A stretch of DNA of 64,000 bases from Clostridium bovifaecis (GCA_009738435.1 CP046522.1:1209249-1273248), one strand, 5' to 3'; counted from the stretch's first letter, positions 23,316 through 33,225 are shown. A program made the numbers and translations. Notes: generated by a model from the sequence alone, not told the origin.

Positions 23316-24190
23316 ATGAAAAAGAAATTAATCAGTATTGTTCTAACTTCAATGGTTGCAGGAGCCATTTTTTTATCTGGATGCTCAGGAAAAACAGAAT
23401 TAAGTAACAGCACTACAAATAAGGAAACAGCAAAGGACTCTATTATTTTATCTACAACAACAAGTACACAAGATAGCGGGTTATTAGATTACATACTTCC
23501 TGATTTTGAGAAAAAAGAGGGTATAAAGGTTAAAGTTGTAGCAGTTGGTACAGGTAAGGCTCTGCAAATGGGCAAGGATGGAGAAGCAGATGTATTGTTA
23601 GTCCACGCAAAAGCGGACGAAGAAAAGTTTGTTTCAGAAGGTTATGGTGTAGTTCGACATGACGTTATGTACAATGATTTTATTCTTTTAGGGCCTAAAA
23701 GTGATCCAGCAGGAATTGTTAAAAATGCAGGAAAAGATATGGGAAAAGCATTAAAATTAATTGCAGACAGTGGACAAGTCTTTATTTCTAGAGGAGATGA
23801 CTCTGGAACTGATAAGAAGGAAAAATCAATATGGAAAGAAAAGAAGATTGATCCAAGCAAGGGAAAATGGTATGTACAAACGGGACAAGGAATGGGTGAA
23901 ACATTAAAAGTAGCAGATGAGAAGCAAGGATATACCATTGCGGATAGATCGACTTATATAAAATGAAAGATAAGCTTGGCTTACAGATAATTTGTGAAGG
24001 AGATTCAAGTTTACTTAATCAATATGGGGTAATTCCTGTAAACCCTAAAGCAAATGATAAGATAAATGCAGCAGGGGCAGAAAAGTTTGTAAACTGGATT
24101 ATATCGGATGAGACGCAAGATTTAATTAAATCTTATAAAATCGAAGGTCATGATGATCAAGTTTTTTATCCTAATGCAAAATCTAAGTAG
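23316..24190 (+). pseudogene. tupA: Tungstate ABC transporter, substrate-binding lipoprotein TupA, one frameshift
   Basis: Signal peptide with lipobox FLSGC (Cys 23). The mature protein begins with the diagnostic tungstate-binding TTTSTQDSGLL, then VGTGKALQMGKDGEADVLLVH, SRGDDSGTDKKEKSIW and QTGQGMGETL. The frame ends at IKM near 23963 and resumes as KDKLGLQIICEGDSSLLNQYG to TAG at 24188. One A missing from the A-run 23960-23963 explains it. Restored length is 291 residues, normal for TupA. Anchored outside the membrane, it hands tungstate to TupB. First gene behind the riboswitch. Confidence 0.9.
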
Positions 24191-24326
24191 ATTATCTGAT
24201 GGCGGCTTTAAAAAGAAGAGCTACATGCCACTGACAACGGTTTCTAAGCTTTAATAGCATAAAGACTTATATTAAGCTGTGAAATTTGTTTATAGTGATT
24301 TATATGTAATAAACTGGAGGGATACT

Positions 24327-25028
24327 ATGACATACATTTTAGAAGGGGTAAAAGAAGCATTTAAGCTCCTATTTTCCTTAGATAAGGAGATATATTCTAT
24401 TATTATTTTGTCTATATGTGTTTCAGGTACTGCTACTATAATTGGAATGTTAGCAGGAATACCTATTGGATTATATAGCTCTCTAAAAAAATTCAAATTT
24501 AAGAGGATATATGGAAAATTTCTAAATACATGCATGAGTATTCCTCCTGTTATTCTTGGATTATTAGTCTCCATAATGTTTTCAAGGAGGGGTCCCCTAG
24601 GGGAATTAGAAATACTTTATACGCCTACTGCAATGATAATTGCGCAAGCGCTATTAGTAACCCCAATTATTACAGGAATAATTTTTAATAATACAAAAAA
24701 GAGTGGAAAAAGAATAAAAAATTTATGTTTGACATTAGGAGGTGGCAAATTCCAAACATTGTTTCTGCTAATAAGAGAAACAAAAATTAATATATTTATA
24801 GCTGTAGTAACAGGCTTTGGAAGAGCCATATCTGAAGTTGGTGCTGTAATGTTAGTAGGAGGGAATATTAAAGGACATACAAGAGTTATGACTACTTATA
24901 TTTCAATGAACAATGGTATGGGTGATTATTCAGCTTCAATTGCTATGGGAGTAGTACTTTTAGCTATTTCTTTTACCATCAATTCTTTTTTATATAAATA
25001 TGTTCAAGGTGATGAAGATGGATGTTAG
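24327..25028 (+). CDS. tupB: Tungstate ABC transporter permease TupB
   Basis: 233 residues from ATG 24327 (GGAGGG 6 bases ahead; an upstream in-frame ATG at 24279 lacks a site). Five to six hydrophobic segments. It carries the permease EAA-type loop, here TLGGGKFQTLFLLIRETKIN followed by GFGRAISEVGAVMLVGGNI, which docks on TupC. Lies after tupA and overlaps tupC by 11 bases, indicating coupled translation. Confidence 0.9.
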   Translation: MTYILEGVKEAFKLLFSLDKEIYSIIILSICVSGTATIIGMLAGIPIGLYSSLKKFKFKRIYGKFLNTCMSIPPVILGLLVSIMFSRRGPLGELEILYTPTAMIIAQALLVTPIITGIIFNNTKKSGKRIKNLCLTLGGGKFQTLFLLIRETKINIFIAVVTGFGRAISEVGAVMLVGGNIKGHTRVMTTYISMNNGMGDYSASIAMGVVLLAISFTINSFLYKYVQGDEDGC

Positions 25029-25767
25029 GGTGAAAAATATTAAAAAGTCTTATGGAAGTAGAACTGTATTAAGTGTTGATAGTTTAAACTTTGAAAAAGG
25101 CAAAATTCATGGAATATTAGGTCCAAATGGTTCAGGAAAGAGTACTTTCATGAAAATTTTAGCTGGACTAGAAGAAAAAGATTCAGGAGAAGTCACGTAC
25201 AACGGTTTAGGATTAAATTCTGAAATAATGAAATCTATGACTTATTCGGAACAAAGTTCCTACCTTTTAAGAAGGACAGTTTTTGAAAATATTGCTTATC
25301 CATTGATAATTAGAAAAGTCAACAAAGGTATAATATATGATAGAGTAAATGAAATCATGGATAAGTTTAAAATTTATAAATTGAAAGATCAAATGGCCAC
25401 TAAACTATCTGGAGGTGAGTCGCAGAAAGTGGCTCTTGCAAGAGCAATGGTTTTTGAACCTAAGTTATTAATATTAGATGAGCCAACCGCAAATATTGAT
25501 CCTAATTCAACAAATGTAATAGAGAAAAACTTAATTGAATTAAATGATACTATTAGAACAACTATTCTGATAGTAACTCATAATATTGCTCAATGCAGTA
25601 GAATTTCTCACAAAACAGTATTTATGGAAAATGGAGAAATAATAGAGTGGGGTAAAACAGATAAGGTATTAACTTCTTCACAAAATATAAAAACGAGAAA
25701 ATTTATAGAGCTTGAATATGATTACTTAAAAGGAGGTGTCCAATATGGAAATGTTCAAAGTTCATAG
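25018..25767 (+). CDS. tupC: Tungstate ABC transporter ATPase TupC
   Basis: About 249 residues from ATG 25018 (AAGGTG ahead; in-frame ATGs at 25000 and 25012 are alternatives). Walker A GPNGSGKST, Q-loop region TYSEQSS, signature KLSGGESQKVALARAM, Walker B LLILDEPTANIDP, H-loop IVTHNIAQC. Cytoplasmic energiser of TupAB. Its start overlaps tupB and its end overlaps moeA by 23 bases, so uptake and cofactor genes are translated as one set. Confidence 0.9.
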   Translation: MDVRVKNIKKSYGSRTVLSVDSLNFEKGKIHGILGPNGSGKSTFMKILAGLEEKDSGEVTYNGLGLNSEIMKSMTYSEQSSYLLRRTVFENIAYPLIIRKVNKGIIYDRVNEIMDKFKIYKLKDQMATKLSGGESQKVALARAMVFEPKLLILDEPTANIDPNSTNVIEKNLIELNDTIRTTILIVTHNIAQCSRISHKTVFMENGEIIEWGKTDKVLTSSQNIKTRKFIELEYDYLKGGVQYGNVQSS

Positions 25768-26974
25768 CGTTAAAGCTGCTAGAGAAAAACTTGTAGAAAA
25801 CTTTAAGGACTTTAAATGCGAAGTAGAGGAGATTGAGATACTTGAGGCGGAGGGAAGACTTCTGGGTGAAGATATACACTCAAAGCTAAATGTGCCTCAT
25901 TTTAGAAGGTCTACTGTTGATGGGTATGCTGTTATAAGTAAAGATACCTATGGAGCTAGCGAAAGTTTACCCATGTTTTTAGAAGTTTTAGGGGAAGTTG
26001 AAATGGGAAAAGCTGCTAATATGAAGATAACCACTGATAAAGCTGTTTATGTGCCAACGGGAGGTATGATACCTGAAGGTGCAGATGCTGTGGTCATGGT
26101 TGAGTATGTGGAAAAACTAGATAGTACAAATATTACGATTTCAAGACCAGCTGTGTCAAAAGAAAATATTATTGATGTAGGCGATGATATAAGAGAAAAT
26201 CAAAAGGTTTTATCAAAGGGGGTTAGACTGAGACCACATGATATAGGGGTACTATCTTCTATAGGCGTGGACAAAGTGAATGTATTTAAAATGCCTTCTA
26301 TATCTATAATTTCAACAGGAGATGAGGTTATCGACCCAAAAGAGGAGCTTCAACTTGGAAAAATTAAGGACATTAATACTTATACATTATCGGCTATGGC
26401 TAAGGAAATTGGACTTAATATAGTGGAAAGACGTGTTGTAAAAGATAACAAAGAGCTTCTTAAGAATACCTTAAAGGAATGTATAGAAAAAAGTGATATG
26501 GTTATGTTATCTGGAGGCAGTTCAGTTGGCACTAAAGATATTACAACAATAGTAATTAATGAGATGGGAGAGCCAGGTGTATTCGTTCATGGGGTAGCTA
26601 TGAAACCTGGAAAACCAACTATACTAGCTAAGGCACATAATAAACCATTGTTTGGTTTACCAGGACAACCCGCTTCAGCCATGATAGCCTTTAAGGTTTT
26701 TGTTGAGTACTTTATAAAAAATATATTTAATTTAGATGAATATGAAGACAGATTTATAGAGGCCTCTATGACTACCAATATACATTCAGCTCCAGGTAAA
26801 GAAACTTATCAAATGGTCTATTTAGAAAGGGAAGATGGTGAATATAAAGCTCACCCTGTGTATGGAAAATCAGGGATGATAACCTTAATGTCTAAGGCTA
26901 AGGGCTATATAAAAATTGATGAAGATAAAGAAGGAATCAAAGAGGGAGAAAAGGTTAGAGTAAACTTATTTTAA
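25745..26974 (+). CDS. moeA: Molybdopterin molybdenumtransferase MoeA (first copy)
   Basis: 409 residues from ATG 25745 with AAAGGAGGTG ahead, inside the end of tupC. MoeA domains: FRRSTVDGYAV, VPTGGMIPEGADAVVMVEY, the MoCF domain with ISTGDEVIDP, MLSGGSSVGTKD, HGVAMKPGKPTI and GLPGQPASAMIAF, then a C-terminal beta domain. It inserts molybdate or, given the tup genes and AOR, probably tungstate into adenylylated pterin. A second, larger MoeA follows 18 bases later; paired MoeA genes are typical of W/Mo enzyme users. Confidence 0.93.
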   Translation: MEMFKVHSVKAAREKLVENFKDFKCEVEEIEILEAEGRLLGEDIHSKLNVPHFRRSTVDGYAVISKDTYGASESLPMFLEVLGEVEMGKAANMKITTDKAVYVPTGGMIPEGADAVVMVEYVEKLDSTNITISRPAVSKENIIDVGDDIRENQKVLSKGVRLRPHDIGVLSSIGVDKVNVFKMPSISIISTGDEVIDPKEELQLGKIKDINTYTLSAMAKEIGLNIVERRVVKDNKELLKNTLKECIEKSDMVMLSGGSSVGTKDITTIVINEMGEPGVFVHGVAMKPGKPTILAKAHNKPLFGLPGQPASAMIAFKVFVEYFIKNIFNLDEYEDRFIEASMTTNIHSAPGKETYQMVYLEREDGEYKAHPVYGKSGMITLMSKAKGYIKIDEDKEGIKEGEKVRVNLF

Positions 26975-26992
26975 TAAGGGCGGTGATTTAGT

Positions 26993-28918
26993 TTGAATAA
27001 TTTTCAAAGAAATGTATACTTATCTAATCTAGAATTAGAAGAGGCAAAAGAACTTTTTTTTACTGAAGTAGAAGAAGAAATCGAAGCCTTAGGTACAGAA
27101 ATACTAAGGGTAGAAGATTCTTTAAATAGAATTGCTGCAAAGCCTGTATTTGCAAAAATATCGTCACCGTATTTTAATGCTTCGGCAATGGATGGAATAG
27201 CAATTAGATATAAATCCACCTTTGAAGCAAATGAGGTTAATCCTGTAAGATTAAAAAAAGGCAGTGACTTCATATATGTAGATACAGGAGATGTTATAAA
27301 AGACCCTTTTGATTCTGTTATTATGATAGAAGATGTGGTAAAGATAGATGATGAGACTGTTGAGATAATAAAAGCAGCTTCACCATGGCAGCATGTAAGG
27401 CCAGTTGGAGAAGATATTGTGGCGTCGGAAATGATAATTCCTGCTTTTCACAAAATAACTCCTGTAGATATAGGAGCACTATTGAGTGGGGGGATTTTAG
27501 AGATAGCGGTAATTAAAAAGCCTAGAGTAGGTATTATTCCAACAGGTACTGAAATAATAAATCCAGAAGAAGAAATTTCAGAAGGAAAGATAATCGACTC
27601 TAATTCAAGGATGTTTGAAGCTTTAGTAGTACAGTATGGAGGACAGGCTAATAGATACAAGCCTGTCGTAGATGATTATAAGCTTATAAAGGAAGCGATG
27701 ATAAAAGCGGTTGAGGAGAATGATTTAGTTGTAATAAATGCTGGTTCCTCAGCAGGAAGCGAAGACTATTCCTCAAAAATAATAGAAGAGCTAGGTAAAG
27801 TCATAGCTCATGGTATAGCCATAAAGCCTGGTAAACCAGCTATACTTGGTAAAATCAATAATAAGCCTATAATTGGTCTTCCAGGATACCCTGTATCTGC
27901 ATATTTCGTTTTCGATGCTTTTGTAACACCATTGATTTTTAAATACTTAAAGCATGAGGAAGAAAAAAGACAAAAGGTAGAGGCAATTTTATCTAGTAGG
28001 TTAATGTCTTCCTTAAAACATCTGGAATTTGTTAGAATAAAGATTGGAAAGATAGGGGAAAAATTAATTGCTACTCCATTAAATAGAGGTGCAGGGGTTA
28101 CAATGTCTTTGGTTAGAGCTGATGGAGTGCTTAAAATTCCTAAAACTGTTGAAGGTATCGAAGCAGGGGAAAAGATTGAGGTGGAGCTTTTAAAGGACTA
28201 TAAGAGTATTGAAAATACGATAGTTTCTATAGGCAGTCATGACATAATAATGGATATTATAGCTAATGAAATGAATTTGAAATCAAAAGGAATGAACCTA
28301 TCTTCTGCTCACGTAGGCAGTTTAGGCGGGATCATGGCAAGTAGAAGAGGAGAATGTCACATAGCACCTATTCACCTTCTTGATGATAAAACTGGAGTAT
28401 ACAATATAGCATATGCTAAAAAATACTTAAGTAATAAAAAGATGGCTCTAATAAAAGGAGTGAAAAGGGTACAAGGACTAATGGTTAGAGAGGGAAATCC
28501 TAAGAATATAAACTCCATTAAAGACTTAACAAGAGAAGATATAATCTTTGTCAACAGACAAAAGGGAGCAGGAACAAGAGTACTTTTAGACTATAAGCTA
28601 AATGAATTGTCTATAAACCCGGAAGATATTAAAGGATATGATAGAGAAATGACCACTCATATGACTGTGGCAACCGCGGTATTATCAGGAACAGCAGATG
28701 TAGGCATGGGGATAGAGTCTGTTGCAAAAACCATGCATCTTGATTTTATACCAATTGGTGAGGAAGACTATGATTTTTTAATAGAAGAAACCTTTTTAGA
28801 AGAGAAAAAAATAAAAGAGTTTATAAAGGTACTTAAATCAGAAGACTTAGCAAAGCAGCTTGAAGAAATAGGAGGGTATTGTTTAGAAGCTCCAGGAGAA
28901 ATAGTTCATATCAACTAA
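26993..28918 (+). CDS. moeA: MoeA fused to a PBP-like (LysR-type substrate-binding) domain
   Basis: 641 residues from TTG 26993. Residues 1-410 are a second MoeA (FNASAMDGIAIR, YVDTGDVIKDPFDSVIM, GIIPTGTEIINP, NAGSSAGSEDYS, HGIAIKPGKPAILG, GLPGYPVSAYF). Residues about 415-641 form a periplasmic-binding-like domain (SIGSHDIIMDIIANEM, FVNRQKGAGTRVLLDY, TAVLSGTADVGMGIE) related to PF12727. That domain lacks a signal peptide, so in this cytosolic fusion it may sense or deliver the oxyanion or cofactor. Acts in metal insertion alongside the first MoeA. Confidence 0.9.
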   Translation: MNNFQRNVYLSNLELEEAKELFFTEVEEEIEALGTEILRVEDSLNRIAAKPVFAKISSPYFNASAMDGIAIRYKSTFEANEVNPVRLKKGSDFIYVDTGDVIKDPFDSVIMIEDVVKIDDETVEIIKAASPWQHVRPVGEDIVASEMIIPAFHKITPVDIGALLSGGILEIAVIKKPRVGIIPTGTEIINPEEEISEGKIIDSNSRMFEALVVQYGGQANRYKPVVDDYKLIKEAMIKAVEENDLVVINAGSSAGSEDYSSKIIEELGKVIAHGIAIKPGKPAILGKINNKPIIGLPGYPVSAYFVFDAFVTPLIFKYLKHEEEKRQKVEAILSSRLMSSLKHLEFVRIKIGKIGEKLIATPLNRGAGVTMSLVRADGVLKIPKTVEGIEAGEKIEVELLKDYKSIENTIVSIGSHDIIMDIIANEMNLKSKGMNLSSAHVGSLGGIMASRRGECHIAPIHLLDDKTGVYNIAYAKKYLSNKKMALIKGVKRVQGLMVREGNPKNINSIKDLTREDIIFVNRQKGAGTRVLLDYKLNELSINPEDIKGYDREMTTHMTVATAVLSGTADVGMGIESVAKTMHLDFIPIGEEDYDFLIEETFLEEKKIKEFIKVLKSEDLAKQLEEIGGYCLEAPGEIVHIN

Positions 28919-28941
28919 TAAAAGGGATTGGGGGGAGATTG

Positions 28942-29904
28942 GTGTTAGATGAAGAAGGAAGAGAGATAAATTATCTAAGAATATCGGTTACCGATTTATG
29001 CAATTTAAGATGCAGATATTGTATACCAGAAGAAGGCATCTTAAAAAAGTGTCATTCTGATATTTTAAGTGTAGAAGAAATTGAACAAATAGTTAAGGTA
29101 TCAAGTAAACTAGGAGTAAAAAAGGTAAGATTAACTGGCGGAGAGCCCCTAGTTAGAAAAGGTATAGTAGAGCTTGTTAAGAAGATTTCAAATATACAAG
29201 GAATCAATGAAGTTGCATTGACTACTAATGGAACTTTACTAAAAAAATACGCTAAATCTCTAAAGGAAGCAGGATTAAAAAGGGTAAATATAAGCATTGA
29301 TACTCTACAAGAGAAAAAGTATGAGTATATAACAAAGGGTGGCAAACTTCAGGATGTACTTGATGGAATAAAAGCAGCTAAGGAATCTGGCTTATCTCCT
29401 TTAAAGTTTAATGTAGTTTTAATTAAAGGATTTAATGATGATGAGATCGAAAACTTTGTAAATCTTACTTTAGAAAATGAAGTTGACATTAGATTTATAG
29501 AACTTATGCCAATTGGAGAGAATGGTGATTGGGCTCAAAGACACTTTATTCCTAACACCATAGTATTAGATAAAAATCCAGATTTAATACCTGTAGCTAG
29601 CAAAGATAAGTCAGCACCGGCCAAGCATTACAAGCTTCCAGGAGCGAAGGGAAGGGTAGGGCTTATAAATCCAATAAGTTCACACTTTTGCTCAAGCTGT
29701 AACAGGATAAGGCTTACCGCTGATGGAAAAGTTAAACCTTGTCTTCATTCTAATGAGGAAATAGATATAAGAAGTACATTGAGACAAGGCGGAAATGTTT
29801 TACCTATCTTAACTAAAGCTATAAAAGTTAAACCAAAACAGCATCACATGAATGAAGAGGACTATACTCCAATAGCCAGAGAAATGGTACAAATAGGAGG
29901 ATGA
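28942..29904 (+). CDS. moaA: GTP 3',8-cyclase MoaA (radical SAM)
   Basis: 320 residues if started at GTG 28942 (GGGGGAG just ahead); an in-frame upstream ATG at 28879 lies inside moeA and would add a non-homologous tail. The N-terminal radical SAM cluster motif is CNLRCRYC, followed by [11 protein letters not shown]. The C-terminal second Fe-S site is [18 protein letters not shown]. The protein ends in Gly-Gly, the conserved tail needed for MoaA activity. It makes the cyclic intermediate from GTP, first step of pterin cofactor synthesis with MoaC. Confidence 0.94.
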   Translation: MLDEEGREINYLRISVTDLCNLRCRYCIPEEGILKKCHSDILSVEEIEQIVKVSSKLGVKKVRLTGGEPLVRKGIVELVKKISNIQGINEVALTTNGTLLKKYAKSLKEAGLKRVNISIDTLQEKKYEYITKGGKLQDVLDGIKAAKESGLSPLKFNVVLIKGFNDDEIENFVNLTLENEVDIRFIELMPIGENGDWAQRHFIPNTIVLDKNPDLIPVASKDKSAPAKHYKLPGAKGRVGLINPISSHFCSSCNRIRLTADGKVKPCLHSNEEIDIRSTLRQGGNVLPILTKAIKVKPKQHHMNEEDYTPIAREMVQIGG

Positions 29905-29906
29905 TT

Positions 29907-30392
29907 ATGGAGTTTACGCATTTTAATGAAAATGGAAAGGCTAGAATGGTTGATGTAGGGGGAAAGGATGAAACTAAAAGAGTTGCTATTGCTAGAGGAA
30001 CTATAAAGATGAATAAAGAAACGCTAAATAAAGTTAGAGATGGGCAGATGAAAAAAGGAGATGTACTAGCGGTAGCTCAAGTAGCTGGAATAATGGGAGC
30101 TAAAAAGACGAGTGATATAGTTCCTATGTGTCACAATATACTTATAAATGGAGTAGACTTAAATTTCGAAATAGATGAAGAAAACTCATCTATTAACATA
30201 GAAGCAGAAGTAAGAACTACTGGAAAAACAGGGGTAGAAATGGAAGCTTTAAGTGCAGTTTCTATAGCAGCCTTAACGATTTACGATATGTGCAAGGCCA
30301 TTGATAAAGAGATGGTTATTGATCACATAAGACTTGTTAAAAAGACAGGCGGAAAATCAGGGGAATTTATAAGAAAAGGGGAGGAAGTATAA
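29907..30392 (+). CDS. moaC: Cyclic pyranopterin monophosphate synthase MoaC
   Basis: 161 residues from ATG 29907 (GGAGG spaced correctly; an ATG at 29901 sits on the site). Motifs [44 protein letters not shown] and MCKAIDK are the family active-site blocks. It converts the MoaA product to cPMP. Two bases after the moaA stop. Confidence 0.95.
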   Translation: MEFTHFNENGKARMVDVGGKDETKRVAIARGTIKMNKETLNKVRDGQMKKGDVLAVAQVAGIMGAKKTSDIVPMCHNILINGVDLNFEIDEENSSINIEAEVRTTGKTGVEMEALSAVSIAALTIYDMCKAIDKEMVIDHIRLVKKTGGKSGEFIRKGEEV

Positions 30393-30827
30393 ATGGCAAA
30401 GGTACTAGCAGTTAATATTAGTGAGAAAAAGGGAGTTCCAAAGAAAGGAATTCCAGAAGGAAATTTTATAGAGGATTTCGGACTAGAAGGGGATGCACAT
30501 GCTGGAAAATGGCATAGGCAGGTTAGCTTACTTGGAGTTGAAAGTGTTAATAAGATGAAGGAAATGGGAGCAAAAGGCTTGTGCACAGGAAAATTTGCTG
30601 AGAATCTAACTACTGAGGGAATTAATCTTTGGGAGCTTCCAATAGGAACTAAGCTTAGAATAGGAGAAACAATTCAAGAAGTAACTCAAATAGGTAAGGA
30701 ATGTCACGCAGGATGTGCTATTCGAAGCTTAGTTGGAGATTGCATCATGCCAAGAGAAGGAATATTTACAAAGGTATTAACAGGTGGCAAGGTAAAAGCA
30801 GGGGATTTAATTGAGATAATAGAATAA
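30393..30827 (+). CDS. MOSC domain protein
   Basis: 144 residues, entirely a MOSC domain: GLEGDAHAGKWHRQVSLL, FAENLTTEGI, LPIGTKLRIGE, and the conserved Cys in IGKECHAGCAI. MOSC proteins carry or transfer sulfur, or act on N-hydroxylated substrates, and stand-alone versions are common in Mo/W cofactor operons. Starts right after the moaC stop with GGGGAGG as ribosome site. Possible role in cofactor sulfuration; not proven. Confidence 0.88.
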   Translation: MAKVLAVNISEKKGVPKKGIPEGNFIEDFGLEGDAHAGKWHRQVSLLGVESVNKMKEMGAKGLCTGKFAENLTTEGINLWELPIGTKLRIGETIQEVTQIGKECHAGCAIRSLVGDCIMPREGIFTKVLTGGKVKAGDLIEIIE

Positions 30828-30856
30828 GATAGCAGTAATCTATAGGAGGCGACTAT

Positions 30857-31537
30857 ATGGATAAAAGATATATTAAAAACATGAATATGCTATCGAAAGA
30901 GGAAAACTCAAATTTGAGAAATTTCAAGGTTTGTGTCATAGGCTGTGGAGGACTAGGTGGGTTTATAATTGAGATGTTAGGAAGACTCGGAATAGGACTT
31001 ATTACTGCAATAGATGGAGATGTATTTGATGAAACTAATCTTAACAGGCAGCTTCTATCCACCTGTGAGAATTTAGGCAAGTCAAAAGCTTTGATTGCAA
31101 AAGAAAGAATGAACTTAGTTAATCCAGAGGTTAAAATTCATCCTGTAACTGAGAGAATAACAGAAAATAATGGGTTAGAACTCCTAGGTGGACATGATGT
31201 AATAGTTGATGCAGTTGATAATATTCAAACTAGATTTTTAATTAAGAATTTTGCCACAAGGCTAGGAATACCTATGGTTCATGGAGCTATAGCAGGATGG
31301 TATGGACAAGTATCTACAATTTTTCCAGGGGATGACACCTTAGGAAAAATTTATCCTAGAAAGCATGATCATGGGGTGGAAAAAGAACTGGGAAATCCAT
31401 CTTTTACACCAGCTCTAGTCGCCTCAATACAGGTAAGTGAAATTTTAAAGGTGTTAATTGGAAGAGGAGATTTGCTAAGAAATAAAATTTTGCACATTGA
31501 TACCTATGAACAGAGTTACACGGTTTTAGAATTATAG
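30857..31537 (+). CDS. moeB: HesA/MoeB/ThiF family adenylyltransferase
   Basis: 226 residues. Rossmann ATP site VIGCGGLGGFIIE, then DGDVFDETNLNRQLL and VDAVDNIQTRFLI as in E1-like enzymes. It should adenylylate the C-terminal glycine of a MoaD-type carrier, and one such carrier lies downstream at 35169. The CxxC zinc pairs of longer MoeB proteins are not seen, so it is a short HesA-like form. GGAGGCGAC precedes the ATG. Last gene of the riboswitch operon. Confidence 0.88.
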   Translation: MDKRYIKNMNMLSKEENSNLRNFKVCVIGCGGLGGFIIEMLGRLGIGLITAIDGDVFDETNLNRQLLSTCENLGKSKALIAKERMNLVNPEVKIHPVTERITENNGLELLGGHDVIVDAVDNIQTRFLIKNFATRLGIPMVHGAIAGWYGQVSTIFPGDDTLGKIYPRKHDHGVEKELGNPSFTPALVASIQVSEILKVLIGRGDLLRNKILHIDTYEQSYTVLEL

Positions 31538-31550
31538 ACGAAATAGAAAT

Positions 31551-31684
31551 AAATTGCGACGCAGCTCTAGAAGCAATCGCTAGTCTCTAATCCTAATCGC
31601 TAACATTCGAATCATTGATTTATCCAATAGCGACTAGTGATTAGTGATTAGTGATTAAGAAGAAAATTGCGCCGCAATTTTCTT
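31551..31684. repeat. Repeat-rich intergenic element with 25-bp palindrome, copy 3
   Basis: Starts ATTGCGACGCA, contains TAGTCTCTAATCCTAATCGC, then a tandem GATTAGT heptamer (about three units, 31631-31656). It ends in a 12-1-12 palindrome at 31660-31684 (left arm AAGAAAATTGCG). Similar in plan to 17.3-17.5 kb. The element sits directly ahead of the regulator's ribosome site. Confidence 0.6.
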
Positions 31685-31708
31685 ATATTATTTGGGAGGA
31701 GGGTACTA

Positions 31709-33076
31709 TTGATTTTACAAGAAGAACATATGATAAGTTTTATTGAAGAAGTTTTAGAGGGAGCTATAGTATGTAATCTATCGGGAAATGTTGAATTAAT
31801 AAATAAAAGAATACCTGATATGTTGGGATATAAAAAATTGGAACTTGAACAGATGAAGGCATATAACATAATAGAAGGATGGGAACAGTTATTAAGCGAG
31901 ATTCAGTCAGGCAGCTTACTTTCCGAAGAACTTAAAGTAAATGCTAATAAGAATATTTCTTATCTTCAAGTTAGTGCCTATCCTTTAGTTAATGAAGAGA
32001 GTAAAATTGATAAAATTTTGATGGTATTTAAAGAAGTGAACAAGGATAGAAAGCTGGGAAAGAGAATTGCATTAGGACAAGCAGTTTATGATTTTGATAA
32101 AATTATTGGTGAAAGTGAAAAGTTTGCAGAAATAATTGATTACGGAAAGAAAATAGCAGACAGCAAATCTACAATTCTAATTACTGGAGAGAGCGGGACA
32201 GGGAAAGAAGTTTTTGCACAATCTATTCATAATTATAGCAGTAGAAAAGATAAACCCTTTGTGGCAGTTAATTGCGGGGCTATCCCACAAAATCTAATAG
32301 AGTCAGAGTTCTTTGGATATGGTGAAGGTGCATTTACAGGTGCAAAATCAGGAGGTGCTGTAGGAAAGTTTCAGCTTGCAAATGGTGGAACAATTTTTCT
32401 CGATGAAATAGGAGAAATGCAATTGGATATGCAAATAAAGCTTCTTAGAGTAATTGAAGAGAAGGTAATTAATCCTATTGGAAGTACTAAAAACATACCG
32501 ATTGATGTTAGGATTATTGCAGCTACTAATAAGGAGTTGCAAAAGGAAATAGAGAAAGGGACTTTTAGAAGAGATCTATATTATCGATTAAATGTTTTAC
32601 CTATGCGCCTTCCTGCGTTAAGAGAAAGGAAAGAGGACATACCTATTTTAATAGGATATTTTATGAAAAAAGTTTCAAAGCACCTTAATAAAAAAAAGGT
32701 AGAAATACCAAGTCACTATATGTCAAGATTTATAGAGTATTCCTGGCCAGGAAATGTAAGAGAAATTGAAAATGCAGTAGAACTTATGATTAATACTCAA
32801 AGAGTACATTTACCAGACCATCAAAAAAGTGAAGTATGTCAAGATTTACATGAGGTAAATAACTGTTTGACTTTAGATTGTAATGAAAGGCAACACATCA
32901 TTAAGATTTTAAAAAAATTCAACAAGAATGTAACTTTGGCAGCCAAAACATTAGATATTGGGCGAAATACATTATATCGTAAAATTGAAAAGTATAAAAT
33001 CGATTTAACTGATACAGATTTAAAGCATATAGAGAACTGTTCTAATACAGAACAGTGTTCCGTTTTAGAACAGTAA
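31709..33076 (+). CDS. sigma-54-dependent activator (PAS-AAA+-Fis HTH)
   Basis: 455 residues from TTG 31709 (GGGAGGAGGG 5 bases ahead). Residues about 8-110 form a PAS-like sensor (NLSGNVELINKRIPDMLGY). The AAA+ domain has Walker A GESGTGKE, the sigma-54 contact motif GAFTGA and Walker B GTIFLDEIGE; the C-terminal Fis-type HTH is LAAKTLDIGRNTLYRKI. It is placed between the cofactor genes and aor, whose promoter is of sigma-54 type with three palindromic upstream sites. It is therefore the likely aor activator; the PAS ligand is unknown. Confidence 0.9.
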   Translation: MILQEEHMISFIEEVLEGAIVCNLSGNVELINKRIPDMLGYKKLELEQMKAYNIIEGWEQLLSEIQSGSLLSEELKVNANKNISYLQVSAYPLVNEESKIDKILMVFKEVNKDRKLGKRIALGQAVYDFDKIIGESEKFAEIIDYGKKIADSKSTILITGESGTGKEVFAQSIHNYSSRKDKPFVAVNCGAIPQNLIESEFFGYGEGAFTGAKSGGAVGKFQLANGGTIFLDEIGEMQLDMQIKLLRVIEEKVINPIGSTKNIPIDVRIIAATNKELQKEIEKGTFRRDLYYRLNVLPMRLPALRERKEDIPILIGYFMKKVSKHLNKKKVEIPSHYMSRFIEYSWPGNVREIENAVELMINTQRVHLPDHQKSEVCQDLHEVNNCLTLDCNERQHIIKILKKFNKNVTLAAKTLDIGRNTLYRKIEKYKIDLTDTDLKHIENCSNTEQCSVLEQ

Positions 33077-33106
33077 TAAAAGTGGTTACTGTTCTAAAAT
33101 GGAACT
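33038..33106 (+). promoter_or_regulatory. Three palindromic upstream activator sites (UAS) for the aor promoter
   Basis: TGTTCTAATACAGAACA (33038-33054), TGTTCCGTTTTAGAACA (33056-33072) and TGTTCTAAAATGGAACT (33090-33106) share TGTTC-N7-GAACA. Two lie inside the 3' end of the activator gene. They sit 65-130 bp ahead of the -24 element, the usual enhancer distance. Sites 2 and 3 are also inverted copies that could form a hairpin. Confidence 0.7.
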
Positions 33107-33168
33107 TTCCTTCTGAAGGTAGCTTTAATTATTCTTATTAAACAAAGAAGTTTAAGGTGCTATTTACT

Positions 33169-33185
33169 TTGGCACGGAAACTGCT
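33169..33185 (+). promoter_or_regulatory. sigma-54 promoter of aor
   Basis: TTGGCACGGAAACTGCT: GG and GC separated by exactly 10 bases, matching the YTGGCACG-N4-TTGCW consensus. It lies 40 bp before the aor ATG. Confidence 0.85.
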
Positions 33186-33225
33186 ATGTATATAATGCAT
33201 AAAAGATACCTAGGGGGGATATATA

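Noticed and set aside
24279..24326. Upstream ATG start for tupB
   Set aside because: No ribosome site and the added residues are not membrane-protein-like. ATG at 24327 has GGAGGG at correct spacing.
31631..31656. CRISPR-like array at the GATTAGT tandem repeat
   Set aside because: The unit is only 7 bases with no spacers. It is a simple tandem repeat inside an intergenic element.
33057..33107. Inverted repeat after the sigma-54 activator gene as its terminator
   Set aside because: The stem is long but no T-run follows, and both arms are copies of a 17-bp palindrome also present at 33038. Activator-binding sites explain it better.
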